64,000 nucleotides of DNA from Rossellomorea vietnamensis (GCF_008180415.1 NZ_VTEI01000005.1:14767-78766); one strand, 5' to 3'; shown: positions 32,193 to 41,872, counted from the first letter of the stretch. Translations and numbers: made by a program. The notes: generated by a model from the letters alone, not told the origin.

Positions 32193-33059
32193 ATGGAAAA
32201 TGTAGTTGAATTTAAAAATGTCACAAAGGAATTCAAAGAGTTTTCCTTGAACAATATGGATCTACAGGTGAAACAGGGATATGTAACGGGATTCATTGGG
32301 GCAAATGGAGCCGGAAAGTCAACCACGATCAAAATGATCATGAATCTGTTAAAGCCGGATAGCGGTGAGATAAAAGTGTTTGGTCTGGATTATCAAACTC
32401 ATGAAAAGGAAATTAAGGAGCGCATCGGTTTTGTATATGACGGCAATGTATTTTATGAAGGTTTGAACTTAAAGGATATTAAGAGAATAGTAGGTCCGGC
32501 ATACAAGCGATGGGACGATGAATTATTTTACCAGTACACAGAACAATTCCAGCTGCCTCTTAATAAAGCGATTAAGACCTTTTCAAAAGGGATGCAGATG
32601 AAGGCTTCATTGGCAATTGCCCTTTCGCATCATGCAGAATTGATCATTATGGATGAGCCAACAGCCGGATTGGACCCGATTTTTCATCGCGAGCTGCTCG
32701 ATCTTTTACAGGAGTTAATGATCGATAGCAGACGCACAATATTCTTTTCAACCCATATTACAACCGACTTGGATCGAATCGCTGATTACATAGCTTTGAT
32801 GCGGAATGGAGAATTGGTATTTCATCATTCCGTTCACGAGATGGAAGACAATTATGCCCTTGTGAAAGGTGGTCTGGATCTTCTCGATCGAGACACAGAA
32901 AAAGCATTTCTTCATATCAAGCGGGCTTCAACGGGATTTGAAGCACTGACAGATGATCTCAATACCATCAAGAATATTTTTGGAGATTCAGTTGTCATTG
33001 AAAGAGCCTCGGTGGAAGATATAATGTACTACTTGAAAGGAGAGAAGCAGCATGCTTAA
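32193..33059 (+). CDS. ABC transporter ATP-binding protein (YtrB-like)
   Basis: 288 residues. Walker A GANGAGKSTT, Q-loop replaced by VYDGNVFY, signature FSKGMQMKASLAIA (the normal LSGGQ is SKGMQ), Walker B LIIMDEPTAGLD and switch His in STHITTDLDR. The SKGM-type signature is typical of YtrB and related drug/bacitracin-type exporters. The C-terminal 70 residues are a regulatory extension ending in VERASVEDIMYYLKG. AGGAGTGATGAA precedes the ATG. It overlaps the permease by 8 bp. With YtrA control, a function in export or resistance to cell-envelope agents is likely. Confidence 0.9.
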   Translation: MENVVEFKNVTKEFKEFSLNNMDLQVKQGYVTGFIGANGAGKSTTIKMIMNLLKPDSGEIKVFGLDYQTHEKEIKERIGFVYDGNVFYEGLNLKDIKRIVGPAYKRWDDELFYQYTEQFQLPLNKAIKTFSKGMQMKASLAIALSHHAELIIMDEPTAGLDPIFHRELLDLLQELMIDSRRTIFFSTHITTDLDRIADYIALMRNGELVFHHSVHEMEDNYALVKGGLDLLDRDTEKAFLHIKRASTGFEALTDDLNTIKNIFGDSVVIERASVEDIMYYLKGEKQHA

Positions 33060-33657
33060 TTTAATCAGGAGGGATATCATTCTTCAAAAATGGCAGCTCG
33101 TATTCTTTATCCCAATTATTCTTTTCTTTATTTTGATGGGCTCACATCCCGTCATGACTTTTCTTGTGGCGAGTATTTTTATTCCTTTTAATGCCTATGC
33201 CTATGATGAAAAAGCAGAGACCAACATTTTATTAAATTCCCTGCCTTATACCCGATCGGAAATTATCGCCTCGCGTTACCTAGGAGCCATTGGTCATATG
33301 CTCGCTGCAGTAGGGGTGACCAGCCTGTCATTAGTCGTATTCGATGTACCCTTTACATTGAAGGATATTGCGATCAGCACCAGTTTGTTCTTATTATTTT
33401 CTTCCTTTTCGTTCCCTTTATTTTACATTTTTAAGTCAGGGCATATTTTTACAGTGATTCTTATTACCTTTCTTGCTCTAGCAGGTGTCGGGCCTAAAGC
33501 TGTCATCTATTTAACTCAGAATTCAACTGCTTTCATCGACTTTATTGCAGGCTTGTCTATACCTGTGGTCTATACAGGAGCTGCTATTGTCGTGTTCAGT
33601 GTTTATGCGGGATCTTGGGGGTTCAGCCACTTTATTTATCAGCGGAAAGCATTTTGA
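33052..33657 (+). CDS. ABC-2 type transporter permease
   Basis: 201 residues with six hydrophobic segments, opening MLNLIRRDIILQKWQLVFF as ABC2_membrane_2 permeases do, and the conserved NILLNSLPYTRSEIIASRYL coupling-helix region near residues 60-80. It is the partner of the overlapping ATPase gene; as a half-transporter it would dimerise. The substrate is unknown. It is the last gene of the GntR operon. Confidence 0.88.
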   Translation: MLNLIRRDIILQKWQLVFFIPIILFFILMGSHPVMTFLVASIFIPFNAYAYDEKAETNILLNSLPYTRSEIIASRYLGAIGHMLAAVGVTSLSLVVFDVPFTLKDIAISTSLFLLFSSFSFPLFYIFKSGHIFTVILITFLALAGVGPKAVIYLTQNSTAFIDFIAGLSIPVVYTGAAIVVFSVYAGSWGFSHFIYQRKAF

Positions 33658-33741
33658 TTTGTAACGTGTATATTCCATCCATGTGTCAACCCATTTATAT
33701 TATAATAAGAATGAATATAAAACAGTTGGGGGATTAGAGAT

Positions 33742-34212
33742 TTGGATACTTTATGGGGGTACATCCTGGTTTTTCTATTAGCGGCAGCACCTTTTTTTGA
33801 GGCATATGGTGTCATTCCATTAGCGATCATCGCGGGATTAACGCCAGTGCCTGTCATCATCTTAGGACTTTTAGGAAATATAGCAACAGTACTGTTGGTG
33901 ATTGTCTTCATTAATAAGATTAAAGAGTGGAGACAGAAGAAGAAGGAAGGAAAAGAAAAACAAGAAAGCAAAAGAGGGCTGCGCGCCCAGAAGCTCTGGA
34001 AAAAATACGGTTTGCCAGGGTTGGCCATCATTGGTCCTCTGTTGGTTGGAAGTCATCTTACAGCTATAATGTGCTTAACCTTTGGAGGATCAAAAAAGAA
34101 CACTGCCTATTGGATGGTTGGCAGTATTGTGCTTTGGAGTCTGACGTTTGCCATTTTGGTTCATTTTGGAATTGATTTACTAGGACATGAAGAGCGAAAT
34201 TTCTTTGAGTAA
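33742..34212 (+). CDS. Small multidrug export-type membrane protein (COG2426)
   Basis: 156 residues, four membrane segments with the family pattern AAAPFFEAYGVIPLAIIAGLTPVP in the first half, a basic charged loop of about 40 residues (KIKEWRQKKKEGKEKQESK), and GLPGLAIIGPLLVGSHLTAI in the second. Start TTG with GGGGGATTA upstream. The family name reflects weak homology; transport has not been shown for most members. A two-way hairpin at 34269-34301 ends it. Confidence 0.8.
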   Translation: MDTLWGYILVFLLAAAPFFEAYGVIPLAIIAGLTPVPVIILGLLGNIATVLLVIVFINKIKEWRQKKKEGKEKQESKRGLRAQKLWKKYGLPGLAIIGPLLVGSHLTAIMCLTFGGSKKNTAYWMVGSIVLWSLTFAILVHFGIDLLGHEERNFFE

Positions 34213-34268
34213 TAGGAAATGATTTGCTTTTCACAAGGGTGATAGAAAGAATAATTAGGGTATATCAG

Positions 34269-34301
34269 TAACCACTCCATGGATAAGTCCAGGAGTGGTT
34301 A
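34269..34301. terminator. Bidirectional terminator between convergent genes
   Basis: TAACCACTCC pairs with GGAGTGGTTA around CATGGATAAGTCCA-like loop sequence. It lies between the convergent genes ending at 34212 and 34358. Confidence 0.65.
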
Positions 34302-34357
34302 TCTATCAAAGTACCTCTGTAAGATGCTCTTTAAGCTGGCTGTTTTCTCCATAAGGC

Positions 34358-34987
34358 TTACTGCTCTGGCAATAGAAGCGTAAAGGCTTGGCTGCTTTTT
34401 GCTTTGCGCTCGATGTTTAATATCGCCCAGAAAGCACCGTAGGGCTCGTCGAATAACTCTCCGTTATGTCTTCCAAAATGAAACTTTTCACAAACGAAAA
34501 TTGTCCAGCTGCTGTCAAAATCTCCAGGTTCCCAGCCGGATTTGTGATTCTGCCATTTACCTCCGTCTAATCCCCAAGCATCTTTTCCGTCAGGATGGCT
34601 TTGCGGAAGAAACCCGAGCGGTGTAAACAGAATGACCTGAACTCTCGCGACTCTTCTTGCCTGCCCAATTAATTTTCTTCCATCCTCTTTCTCTAAATGC
34701 TCAATAACATCTGTAAAAATGATTGTATCTACTGAATTGGATGGGAGATATTTTAGGATGTCCCAAGTACTATTAATTAGAATATATATTCGATCACGAT
34801 TTTGAATGTTCTTCTCTAGGTGTTCAATATATTCAGCGTAAGGTTCAATGCACACATGAACCTGCGGCTTAATTATTTGCTGAGGTTTAATGCCGCAGCC
34901 GATGTCTATGACACTATCTGTCTGTTTAATATGCTTTAAGACTTCGGGCTGCAAGTCCTGCATTTTTTCAATCTTTATAATAGGCAA
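34358..34987 (-). CDS. SAM-dependent methyltransferase
   Basis: About 209 residues. Motif I is SVIDIGCGIKPQ, followed by VCIEPYAEYIEHLE, then DTIIFTDVIEHLEKEDG, the UbiG/Methyltransf_11-type post motif. The C-terminal region with FLPQSHPDGKDAWGLDGG and SGWEPGDFD is also seen in methyltransferases linked to sugar or capsule loci. TTG at 34987 has AAAGGAG nine bases upstream; the TTG at 34996 directly abuts that site. Substrate unknown. Confidence 0.82.
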   Translation of the reverse strand: MPIIKIEKMQDLQPEVLKHIKQTDSVIDIGCGIKPQQIIKPQVHVCIEPYAEYIEHLEKNIQNRDRIYILINSTWDILKYLPSNSVDTIIFTDVIEHLEKEDGRKLIGQARRVARVQVILFTPLGFLPQSHPDGKDAWGLDGGKWQNHKSGWEPGDFDSSWTIFVCEKFHFGRHNGELFDEPYGAFWAILNIERKAKSSQAFTLLLPEQ

Positions 34988-35396
34988 AGATTTCAACTCC
35001 TTTCCTGCTATAGTTTATTCAGGAGTTTTTCTTTATGTTCTCATGGAACTCAGTCTTTCTCAAATTCTATTGAAAATGGGCTTTCATTTATGGGTAATGT
35101 ATCTTTCACTTGCGATATACGCTTTTAAATAATATAGAGCATCATATACGGGTGTAACCCTTCGTAAGATTCCTCTGCCTGTTTACTTAATGAGGGAAGA
35201 ACAGTAACCAGAAGCTCTCTGAATTTTTTTGAAAGCAGTTTATATTTAATAGAGGAAATCTTTTTGCAAATAGGTTTAATTGAGGAAAAAAACTCTCTTA
35301 TTTGAATTGAAAGGCTTAAAAATAGATGCTTTTTGTAGTTGGCTCTGTTAAAGAACATTGTTATTTTTTAAAATGAAAAAGGAGTTAAAAAGAACT

Positions 35397-35507
35397 TCAT
35401 AAGACCTCTAGTAGCTCATTTATTGGGGCAAATCTTTTAATTCTTAAAGCTTTTCTGATGTCGCCTTCAGCTGGAAAATTATACATATCGTCTGCGAGGT
35501 TGGTACC
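35397..35507 (-). pseudogene. Short gene remnant
   Basis: Minus strand reads GTNLADDMYNFPAEGDIRKA, then LRIKRFAPINELLEVL and TGA. It is protein-like but has no start, and a stop lies just upstream. The family is not recognised. The surrounding 34988-35536 holds no convincing gene. Confidence 0.3.
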
Positions 35508-35536
35508 TTAACAAAATTGCAGGATGAAATATCTGA

Positions 35537-36091
35537 CTATTTCAAGGATTCGTATCTTCTAATTTTGATTATTAGAAACCGGATACTGATTCCAAGCACT
35601 ATGTAATAAACAAAGGAGTAGAAATAGTGCCAATTGATATAATGAACAAGATTCAGCCATATGGAAAAGGGCTCACCTATAAATGCAAAGCAAGCGGCCA
35701 TGACCAAGAGGGCTTTTATGAACGAATTCCACGTACGGAAATATTGGTACATCAACATATAGGGTGCCGGGACCATGCATACATCAAACGGTAAGCCTCT
35801 TGGGATGACTGGTAAAAATTCGATGGGATACTCCCAAAATTGAAATTGCAGGCCGACTGTATCAACTAACAGGGTAATGAACATGACCAATACTCCGAAT
35901 AAAACAGATTCAGTCAGCAAGTGCCTTTTCTTGAGGAAAATCCATATTATCCAGGGAACAAGAAAAAAAGCCAGCAAAATAAACCACTTCTCTGTAAGGA
36001 ATTCATAACGAAACCAGCCCTCAGCTTCCAGTGAAAATAAATGGTCTTCTATTTTGCGTACTTTCGATAGATGATCTCGTTCCACATTCAT
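35537..36091 (-). CDS. CBO0543-like membrane protein
   Basis: About 184 residues with a hydrophilic N-terminus of 30 residues and five or six membrane segments. The pattern LVDTVGLQFQFWEYPIEFLP, then RGLPFDVCMVPAPYMLMYQYF and INWHYFYSFVYYI matches what I know as the CBO0543 family, common and often multi-copy in Bacillaceae and Clostridia; function unknown. ATG at 36091 is chosen because AAAGGG is eight bases upstream; a GTG nine bases earlier is too close. Confidence 0.75.
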   Translation of the reverse strand: MNVERDHLSKVRKIEDHLFSLEAEGWFRYEFLTEKWFILLAFFLVPWIIWIFLKKRHLLTESVLFGVLVMFITLLVDTVGLQFQFWEYPIEFLPVIPRGLPFDVCMVPAPYMLMYQYFRTWNSFIKALLVMAACFAFIGEPFSIWLNLVHYINWHYFYSFVYYIVLGISIRFLIIKIRRYESLK

Positions 36092-36116
36092 CCTATTCAC
36101 CCTTTAATAAGGAATA

Positions 36117-36284
36117 GTGTTAATATTCCCGGCGGCCAATGGTTTATCCCTTGAAGAAAAGGGAGAGTGGTCCAGCCTCTGCATGACTATTTCCAAGGAC
36201 CTAAACAAGAAGGCTAAAACGTTAAAAGCCTTAAAGGTCATATTTGAAAATAAGCTTTTTGTTGATGTAGTGATTTGTAAATAA
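36117..36284 (+). CDS. Possible small protein
   Basis: 55 residues from GTG at 36117 (AAGGAA just upstream): MLIFPAANGLSLEEKGEWSS, then a Lys-rich helical part and ENKLFVDVVICK. Divergent from the CBO0543 gene. It may be a remnant of a longer gene. Confidence 0.3.
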   Translation: MLIFPAANGLSLEEKGEWSSLCMTISKDLNKKAKTLKALKVIFENKLFVDVVICK

Positions 36285-36397
36285 TTTTAAGGAAAATCAT
36301 ATATAAGCAGCGCTAATAATAATCATTCATTTGAAATTGAAACTAAAACACGCCTTCGTTCGTAGAAGACTTAAAAGGTATAGAAAGGAGGATGATC

Positions 36398-36817
36398 ATG
36401 TCAGATCCATTTGCAGGGGGAGACTTGATGTTTCAAGTTGTCCCTATTTTTATAGGCATTATTTTTATTATTGTCATTGGCAGTATTCTATTTTCAGGCA
36501 TTAAAGGGATAAGTCAGTGGAATAAGAATGAACAGTCACCTAAACTGAGTGTGCAAGCTTTCGTTAAATCGAAACGGACACATGTTGCCAGAAGGTCGAG
36601 TGTCCATTCAGATCATGATATCCACCATCACCATTCCTCAAGTTCCGATACAAAATACTTTGTTACGTTTGAGTTTGAAAGCGGAGACCGCAGTGAATTC
36701 CATGTTTCTGGAAAAGAGTTCGGCCTTCTTTCCGAGGAGGACTTTGGGAAGCTTACCTTTCAAGGCACTCGTTATTTGGGGTTTGAGAGGGATAGAGGGA
36801 CGAAGGAGCAGGATTGA
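36398..36817 (+). CDS. DUF2500 family membrane protein
   Basis: 139 residues. One N-terminal membrane helix (VVPIFIGIIFIIVIGSILFS), then a His/Ser-rich segment (SDHDIHHHHSSSSDTK) and a beta domain (YFVTFEFESGDRSEFHVSGKE; FGKLTFQGTRYLGFERD). This is the standard layout of DUF2500, thought to be exposed on one membrane face; function unknown. The His cluster could bind metal. Of two in-frame ATGs the one at 36398 is spaced correctly from AAAGGAGG. Confidence 0.85.
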   Translation: MSDPFAGGDLMFQVVPIFIGIIFIIVIGSILFSGIKGISQWNKNEQSPKLSVQAFVKSKRTHVARRSSVHSDHDIHHHHSSSSDTKYFVTFEFESGDRSEFHVSGKEFGLLSEEDFGKLTFQGTRYLGFERDRGTKEQD

Positions 36818-36874
36818 GGTCAAGCTGGATGGTTATCTTAGAAATAGGAGAATAAAAAAATCCGTTTTAGAGGT

Positions 36875-36904
36875 TAGGCTTACCCATTTATTAGGGTAAG
36901 CCTA
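36875..36904 (+). terminator. Terminator of the DUF2500 gene
   Basis: TAGGCTTACCC pairs with GGGTAAGCCTA around ATTTATTA, followed by TTATTAT. Confidence 0.7.
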
Positions 36905-37178
36905 TTATTATGGATTGTTTGTTAGGAGGGTTTTCAAGTGTGAAATGACAGGAATTGTAGTTTTTTTGGTGATGGATGGACATCTTAAGAAGACGGCGTT
37001 ATGAAATAGAAAGAGAAAGCTGTTTGAAGATATCCATCACCTTGCTTTTGGGGTCTCACCACTGAACAGTTCTTTTTCTTGCTTAACAGATATTTCGATA
37101 CAGTCTCAAGGTTAATCTACTAATTCATTTGAAGAAGCAACAAAGTTTATGAAAAAGAGTAGTGAAAGGAGAGATACC
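36905..37178. other. Intergenic region upstream of the first SulP gene
   Basis: No gene. GGTGATGGAT near 36971 and ATCCATCACC near 37028 are complementary but 50 bp apart, which could form a long-range stem in the leader of the SulP transcript. Confidence 0.3.
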
Positions 37179-38627
37179 ATGGAACAAAGTACATATAAAC
37201 AAGCCTGGTTCGGCAATGTCAAAGGCGATATTTTATCAGGGCTGGTCGTGGCGTTAGCTTTGATTCCCGAAGCGATTGCATTTTCCATCATCGCAGGGGT
37301 AGATCCCATGGTGGGTTTGTACGCTTCTTTTACGATTGCCGTTACCATCGCTTTTGTTGGAGGAAGACCGGGAATGATTTCGGCTGCCACCGGGGCAATG
37401 GCGCTATTATTTATTGACCTTGTTGCAGAACATGGACTTCAGTATTTACTGGCTGCCACAATTTTAACAGGAGTTCTGCAAATTCTCTTTGGGGTATTCA
37501 AGTTAGCTCGATACATGAAGTTTATTCCACGCTCGGTCATGGTTGGTTTTGTCAATGCGCTGGCTATCTTGATTTTCACCTCTCAGTTACAGCATTTTGA
37601 AGGAGAACAACTAATCATCTACCTGCTTGTCGGATTGACATTAGCGATTATTTATCTTTTCCCTTATGTAACCAGAGCTGTTCCTTCTACTTTGGTGGCA
37701 ATAGTCGTAATTACAGCTTTGGCCATCTTTCTAAATATAGGGGTGCGCACCGTGGGAGATATGGGAACCATTACGCAATCATTGCCGGAATTCTTCTTTC
37801 CTGACATCCCGGTGTCCCTTGAAACGCTGATCATCATCTTTCCTTATTCATTGGCGCTTGCAGTCGTCGGCTTGCTTGAATCGTTACTGACCGCGACGAT
37901 TGTAGATGATATGACCGCAACTGAAAGCGACAAGAATGTCGAGAGCAGGGGACAGGGAATCGCAAACATCATTACCGGATTTTTCGGCGGTATGGCAGGG
38001 TGTGCCATGATCGGGCAGTCAGTCATTAATGTAAAATCAGGAGGCAGGGGACGGCTGTCCGCATTGGTAGCCGGTATATTTCTTATGTTTCTCATCGTTG
38101 TCCTCGGAGATATTGTCGTGAGGATTCCGATGGCCGCGCTGGCAGGAGTAATGATCATGGTCTCCATCAGTACATTTGACTGGAACTCAATCAAAACGCT
38201 GAACCTCGTTCCAAAAAGTGACGCGGCAGTGATGATTGTCACTGTGCTGACCGTCGTTTTAACGCATAATTTAGCAATAGGTGTGTTCACCGGTATATTA
38301 CTGAGTGCCGTATTCTTTGTCTCGAAGATCTCGCAAATTCGTGTGGATAGCACTTTGGAAGGAGAGACGAGAACCTATAAAATCAATGGAGAACTCTTCT
38401 TCGCCTCTGTAACTGACCTGCTGAAGAAATTCGATTATGAAGAAAAGGTAAACAGTGTCGAGCTTGATTTAAGCAGGTCCCATATTTGGGATGATTCTGC
38501 TGTAGCGGCTATCGACAAAATTGTTTATAAATTTGAAAGCAGCAATATTCCTGTTCATGTTAAAGGATTAAACGAAGACAGTACAGAATTAGTTAATAAA
38601 CTGGCAAACAAACTTGGATCACATTAA
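37179..38627 (+). CDS. SulP-family inorganic anion transporter with STAS domain, copy 1
   Basis: 482 residues: about 10-12 membrane segments with SulP signatures [36 protein letters not shown], and [20 protein letters not shown], followed from about residue 395 by a cytoplasmic STAS domain ([35 protein letters not shown]). SulP proteins carry sulfate, bicarbonate or other anions. AAAGGAGAG precedes the ATG at 37179. The next gene, a UspA protein, starts 12 bases later, and the same pair is repeated at 39979-41872, so the two proteins very probably act together. Confidence 0.92.
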   Translation: MEQSTYKQAWFGNVKGDILSGLVVALALIPEAIAFSIIAGVDPMVGLYASFTIAVTIAFVGGRPGMISAATGAMALLFIDLVAEHGLQYLLAATILTGVLQILFGVFKLARYMKFIPRSVMVGFVNALAILIFTSQLQHFEGEQLIIYLLVGLTLAIIYLFPYVTRAVPSTLVAIVVITALAIFLNIGVRTVGDMGTITQSLPEFFFPDIPVSLETLIIIFPYSLALAVVGLLESLLTATIVDDMTATESDKNVESRGQGIANIITGFFGGMAGCAMIGQSVINVKSGGRGRLSALVAGIFLMFLIVVLGDIVVRIPMAALAGVMIMVSISTFDWNSIKTLNLVPKSDAAVMIVTVLTVVLTHNLAIGVFTGILLSAVFFVSKISQIRVDSTLEGETRTYKINGELFFASVTDLLKKFDYEEKVNSVELDLSRSHIWDDSAVAAIDKIVYKFESSNIPVHVKGLNEDSTELVNKLANKLGSH

Positions 38628-38639
38628 GGGGGAATGAGT

Positions 38640-39059
38640 GTGTATAAAAAAATCTTACTCGCATCGGATGGTTCCGAGCATTCAAAGCGTGCTGCTGAGA
38701 ACGCCATACACATCGCCAAATGCAGTGAGGGGTCAACTGTTGAAGTAGTGTATGTCGTGGATCACGACCGGGCAAAATCTGACGTTCTTTCAAATTGGAA
38801 TACCAGTGATATAGGAGATACTCGAATCGAGCGGATGAGAGGCGTAGAGAAGCTTGCGAAAGAAAGTGGAGTTTCCTACACACTAACCATTCTGCACGGA
38901 GAACCTGGACCCGCGATAGTGGATCATATTAATAAAAATGGAATTGACATTGCAATTATCGGGAGCAGAGGTTTGAACGGCCTGCAGGAATTTATGTTGG
39001 GAAGTGTCAGCCATAAAGTTGCCAAACTCGCTAATTGTCCGGTGTTGATTGTGAAATAA
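38640..39059 (+). CDS. Universal stress protein, copy 1
   Basis: 139 residues of the UspA fold: KKILLASDGSEHSKRAAENA at the start and the ATP-binding motif GSRGLNGLQEFMLGSVSHKV (G-x2-G-x9-G-S) at the end. GTG at 38640 has AAGGGGG seven bases upstream; an ATG two codons earlier overlaps the spacing. Paired with SulP, it may gate transport according to ATP or stress; that is inference from the conserved pairing. Confidence 0.9.
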   Translation: MYKKILLASDGSEHSKRAAENAIHIAKCSEGSTVEVVYVVDHDRAKSDVLSNWNTSDIGDTRIERMRGVEKLAKESGVSYTLTILHGEPGPAIVDHINKNGIDIAIIGSRGLNGLQEFMLGSVSHKVAKLANCPVLIVK

Positions 39060-39065
39060 GAAGAG

Positions 39066-39097
39066 AGGCTGTTCTGCATACTGCGGAACAGCCTTTT
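39066..39097 (+). terminator. Terminator of the first SulP-Usp operon
   Basis: AGGCTGTTCTGC pairs with GCGGAACAGCCT around ATACT, followed by TTTTG. Confidence 0.85.
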
Positions 39098-39215
39098 GAA
39101 TTTTTAAGGCATCTTGAATTTATGAAACTTTTTAAAGTGGCAGCCGTATAACCTGGTATAGAAGAAGATGGGAGAAAAGGATAAGTAAACTTAGCAGTAT
39201 AAAGGAGCTTCACAA

Positions 39216-39404
39216 ATGAATAGAATTACTTTTTCAATAGTTATTATTATTCTACTAATTAATGCGGGCAGATACACTTCATATTTAATAGATGGAAGCG
39301 ATTCGGTTTATTATTTATCAATGTTTTTACTAAATGTTGGGGGACTGATTACAATGTTAGTGCAATTTTATTTCAGTAGGAAAAACGAAGCTCATGATCG
39401 TTAA
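39216..39404 (+). CDS. Small membrane protein
   Basis: 62 residues with two hydrophobic helices (FSIVIIILLINAGRYT; YYLSMFLLNVGGLITMLVQF) and a charged C-terminus. AAAGGAG lies nine bases before the ATG. It shares a bidirectional terminator with the convergent HTH gene. Function unknown. Confidence 0.65.
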   Translation: MNRITFSIVIIILLINAGRYTSYLIDGSDSVYYLSMFLLNVGGLITMLVQFYFSRKNEAHDR

Positions 39405-39442
39405 AGCCAATAAAGTGATCCCCTGTTCCACTCATATTGACA

Positions 39443-39482
39443 AACGAGGCTGTTCCATGATGGAACAGCCTCGTTTTTTTTG
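39443..39482. terminator. Bidirectional terminator
   Basis: A 15-bp perfect stem beginning AACGAGGCTGTTCCA with a 3-base loop; T-runs follow on the plus strand and a short one on the minus strand. Placed between convergent genes ending at 39404 and 39484. Confidence 0.85.
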
Positions 39483-39483
39483 A

Positions 39484-39666
39484 TTAAATTCTCTCTCCGT
39501 TCTTAAGCCGCTCAATCAAGTCGTTCAAGTCGTCTTTCTTGACACGCCAGTGCCTTCCAATCTTGAATCCTGGAATTTTTCCTTCTTGTACTAATTTATA
39601 TGTGGTCATTTCACTCAGTTGTAAATACTCTGCGACCTGTGATACTGTCATGATTTCTTTTGTCAT
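39484..39666 (-). CDS. Excisionase-family HTH DNA-binding protein
   Basis: 60 residues, a single MerR/excisionase-type winged helix: MTVSQVAEYLQLSEMTTYKL, EGKIPGFKIGRHWRVKKDDL. Such stand-alone proteins regulate neighbours or act in excision; no integrase or phage gene is near, so a regulatory role is more likely. It lies between the two SulP-Usp pairs. AGGCGTCC precedes the ATG; a tandem 16-bp repeat 100 bp upstream may be its binding site. Confidence 0.85.
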   Translation of the reverse strand: MTKEIMTVSQVAEYLQLSEMTTYKLVQEGKIPGFKIGRHWRVKKDDLNDLIERLKNGERI

Positions 39667-39762
39667 AAGGACGCCTCCAAATTAAAAAATACATAAGACC
39701 ATCATAACACAACTGCTGATACTATTGAAAAACCACTACCGTTTAGCTTGAAATAGACTTAT

Positions 39763-39798
39763 TTATACTCATTTATAAATGGTTATACTCAATTATAA
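39763..39798. promoter_or_regulatory. Tandem 16-bp operator-like repeat
   Basis: TTATACTCATTTATAA (39763-39778) and TTATACTCAATTATAA (39783-39798) differ at one base and are 20 bp apart, that is two helical turns. They sit between the HTH gene and the second SulP gene. Confidence 0.55.
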
Positions 39799-39978
39799 AG
39801 TTAATGATTACTATAGATTTTGAAAGAAAACATGAATAATAAGAAGTAAATTCCTGATGATTGCGTTTACATGGGATTTTGAAGAGCGCTTTTTTTGTGC
39901 TATGATTCGTTTTGTTGAAAACGGAAATAACTTTTGTGAGAGTCAAAAGTTACTATTAAAATAGAAAGAGGTGCTGAC

Positions 39979-41433
39979 TTGAATACTATACAACAACAAT
40001 GGTTTGGCAACATAAAAGGAGATACAATGGCAGGTATCGTCGTGGCATTAGCGTTAATTCCTGAAGCAATTGCATTTTCAATCATTGCAGGGGTAGACCC
40101 TATGGTTGGTCTGTATGCATCCTTCTGTATATCAGTTGTTATTGCGTTCGTAGGAGGAAGGCCGGGAATGATCTCAGCCGCAACAGGAGCAATGGCGCTG
40201 CTGATGATTACTTTGGTCGCTGATCATGGCCTGCAGTACTTACTGGCAGCCACAATCCTGACCGGGATTATCCAGATTTTCTTTGGAGTATTTAAACTTG
40301 CCAGTGTTATGAAGTTTGTTCCAAGATCGGTCATGGTTGGTTTTGTAAATGCGCTGGCCATCTTGATTTTTACGTCTCAGTTTCAACATTTTGAAGGTGA
40401 AAGCTGGATTATGTACAGCTTGGTTGCTCTTACTCTAGCTATCATTTATTTACTTCCAAAAGTGACTAAGGCGATTCCTTCCACCTTAGTAGCGATTGTC
40501 GTCATTACAGCGGTTGTCATCTTCGGAGATATTGGCATTAGAACCGTAGGGGATCTTGGAACTCTCACACAACAGCTTCCGATTTTCTTGATTCCTTCGA
40601 TTCCTTTAACATTCGAAACACTGATGATCATCTTTCCATATTCACTAGCGCTTGCGATTGTTGGCCTGTTGGAGTCCCTGTTAACTGCTAACATTGTGGA
40701 TGATATGACAGATACGGAAAGCAACAAGAACAAAGAAAGCCGTGGACAAGGTTATGCGAATGTTGTCGCTGGATTCTTCGGCGGTATGGCCGGCTGTGCC
40801 ATGATTGGCCAGTCTGTCATTAATGTCAAATCGGGCGGCAGAGGCAGGCTTTCATCTCTCGTTGCAGGTGTTTTCTTGATGTTCTTAATTATCGTTATGG
40901 GAGATATTGTGGCCCAAATTCCAATGGCCGCTTTAGCGGGTGTCATGATTATGGTTGCCATTGGTACGTTCGACTGGTCATCACTAACGAGTCTTCATAA
41001 ACTGCCGAAAACAGATGCAGTTGTAATGGTTGTTACTGTTGTTACTGTAGTAGTAACACATGATTTATCTATTGGGGTTCTGGCCGGAGTTCTTCTAAGT
41101 GCCATTTTCTTTGCAGCAAAAATTTCAAAGATCAAGATCACTGAAGAACTCAGCAGCAATGGATTAAAAAAGGTTTATCATTTGCATGGACAAATTTTCT
41201 TTGCATCCGTTAGTGATCTGCCGAAAAAATTTAACTTCCGAGAAGACATTAAAGAAGTCGAAATCAATTTAAGCAATGCTCATTTATGGGATGATTCTGC
41301 AATCGGTGCCCTGGATAAAATTGAGACGAAGTTTGAGCAAAACGGAATTAGTGTCCATTATACCGGCATGAATGATGAAAGCTCACAACTGAAAAGAAAA
41401 ATTGGCGGATTATCAAAAGCATCCGGACATTAA
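39979..41433 (+). CDS. SulP-family inorganic anion transporter with STAS domain, copy 2
   Basis: 484 residues, homologous end to end with the protein at 37179-38627, including identical blocks such as [20 protein letters not shown] and [19 protein letters not shown]. It carries the same C-terminal STAS domain ([27 protein letters not shown]), where divergence is greatest. TTG start with AAAGAGGTG upstream. Its UspA partner begins 23 bp after the stop. The duplicated pair suggests either two anions or two expression conditions. Confidence 0.92.
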   Translation: MNTIQQQWFGNIKGDTMAGIVVALALIPEAIAFSIIAGVDPMVGLYASFCISVVIAFVGGRPGMISAATGAMALLMITLVADHGLQYLLAATILTGIIQIFFGVFKLASVMKFVPRSVMVGFVNALAILIFTSQFQHFEGESWIMYSLVALTLAIIYLLPKVTKAIPSTLVAIVVITAVVIFGDIGIRTVGDLGTLTQQLPIFLIPSIPLTFETLMIIFPYSLALAIVGLLESLLTANIVDDMTDTESNKNKESRGQGYANVVAGFFGGMAGCAMIGQSVINVKSGGRGRLSSLVAGVFLMFLIIVMGDIVAQIPMAALAGVMIMVAIGTFDWSSLTSLHKLPKTDAVVMVVTVVTVVVTHDLSIGVLAGVLLSAIFFAAKISKIKITEELSSNGLKKVYHLHGQIFFASVSDLPKKFNFREDIKEVEINLSNAHLWDDSAIGALDKIETKFEQNGISVHYTGMNDESSQLKRKIGGLSKASGH

Positions 41434-41455
41434 ACTTTTTAAACGGAGGAATAAC

Positions 41456-41872
41456 ATGTTTAACAAAATTCTACTTGCAATCGATGGATCTAAACACTCC
41501 ATCAGGTCCGCTGAACACGCAATCGAAATTGCCAAGAAATTCAATAGCAGCATCAATGTCGTATATGTCATTGACGGCGATACTTCCAAGTACGACGTGT
41601 TACACAACGCCAGCAAGTTTGAGATTGAAAGAAAGCGTAAAGAAAAAATTCAGCCGGTTACAGAAATGTTGGAAAACGAAGGTGTCAAATATGAACTTCA
41701 TTTTCCTCACGGCGAACCTGGTCCTACGATCATTGATTTTGCCAATGACCAGCAGCAGGACTGTGTCATTATTGGCAGCCGTGGTTTGAATAACTTACAA
41801 ACCATGATCCTTGGAAGCGTCAGCCATAAAGTCGCTAAGCATGTAAAATGTCCAGTATTAATAGTAAAATAA
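41456..41872 (+). CDS. Universal stress protein, copy 2
   Basis: 138 residues, UspA fold: FNKILLAIDGSKHSIRSAEH and the nucleotide motif GSRGLNNLQTMILGSVSHKV. ACGGAGGA precedes the ATG at 41456. It is homologous to 38640-39059 along its length and stands in the same position after SulP. A strong hairpin terminator follows at 41884. Confidence 0.9.
   Translation: MFNKILLAIDGSKHSIRSAEHAIEIAKKFNSSINVVYVIDGDTSKYDVLHNASKFEIERKRKEKIQPVTEMLENEGVKYELHFPHGEPGPTIIDFANDQQQDCVIIGSRGLNNLQTMILGSVSHKVAKHVKCPVLIVK

Noticed and set aside
33639-34031. 130-codon minus-strand frame
   Set aside because: Antisense to the small multidrug export-type gene, whose family match is clear.
35125-35358. 77-codon minus-strand frame
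   Set aside because: No ribosome site before its ATG and biased Lys/Ser/Leu composition without family features.
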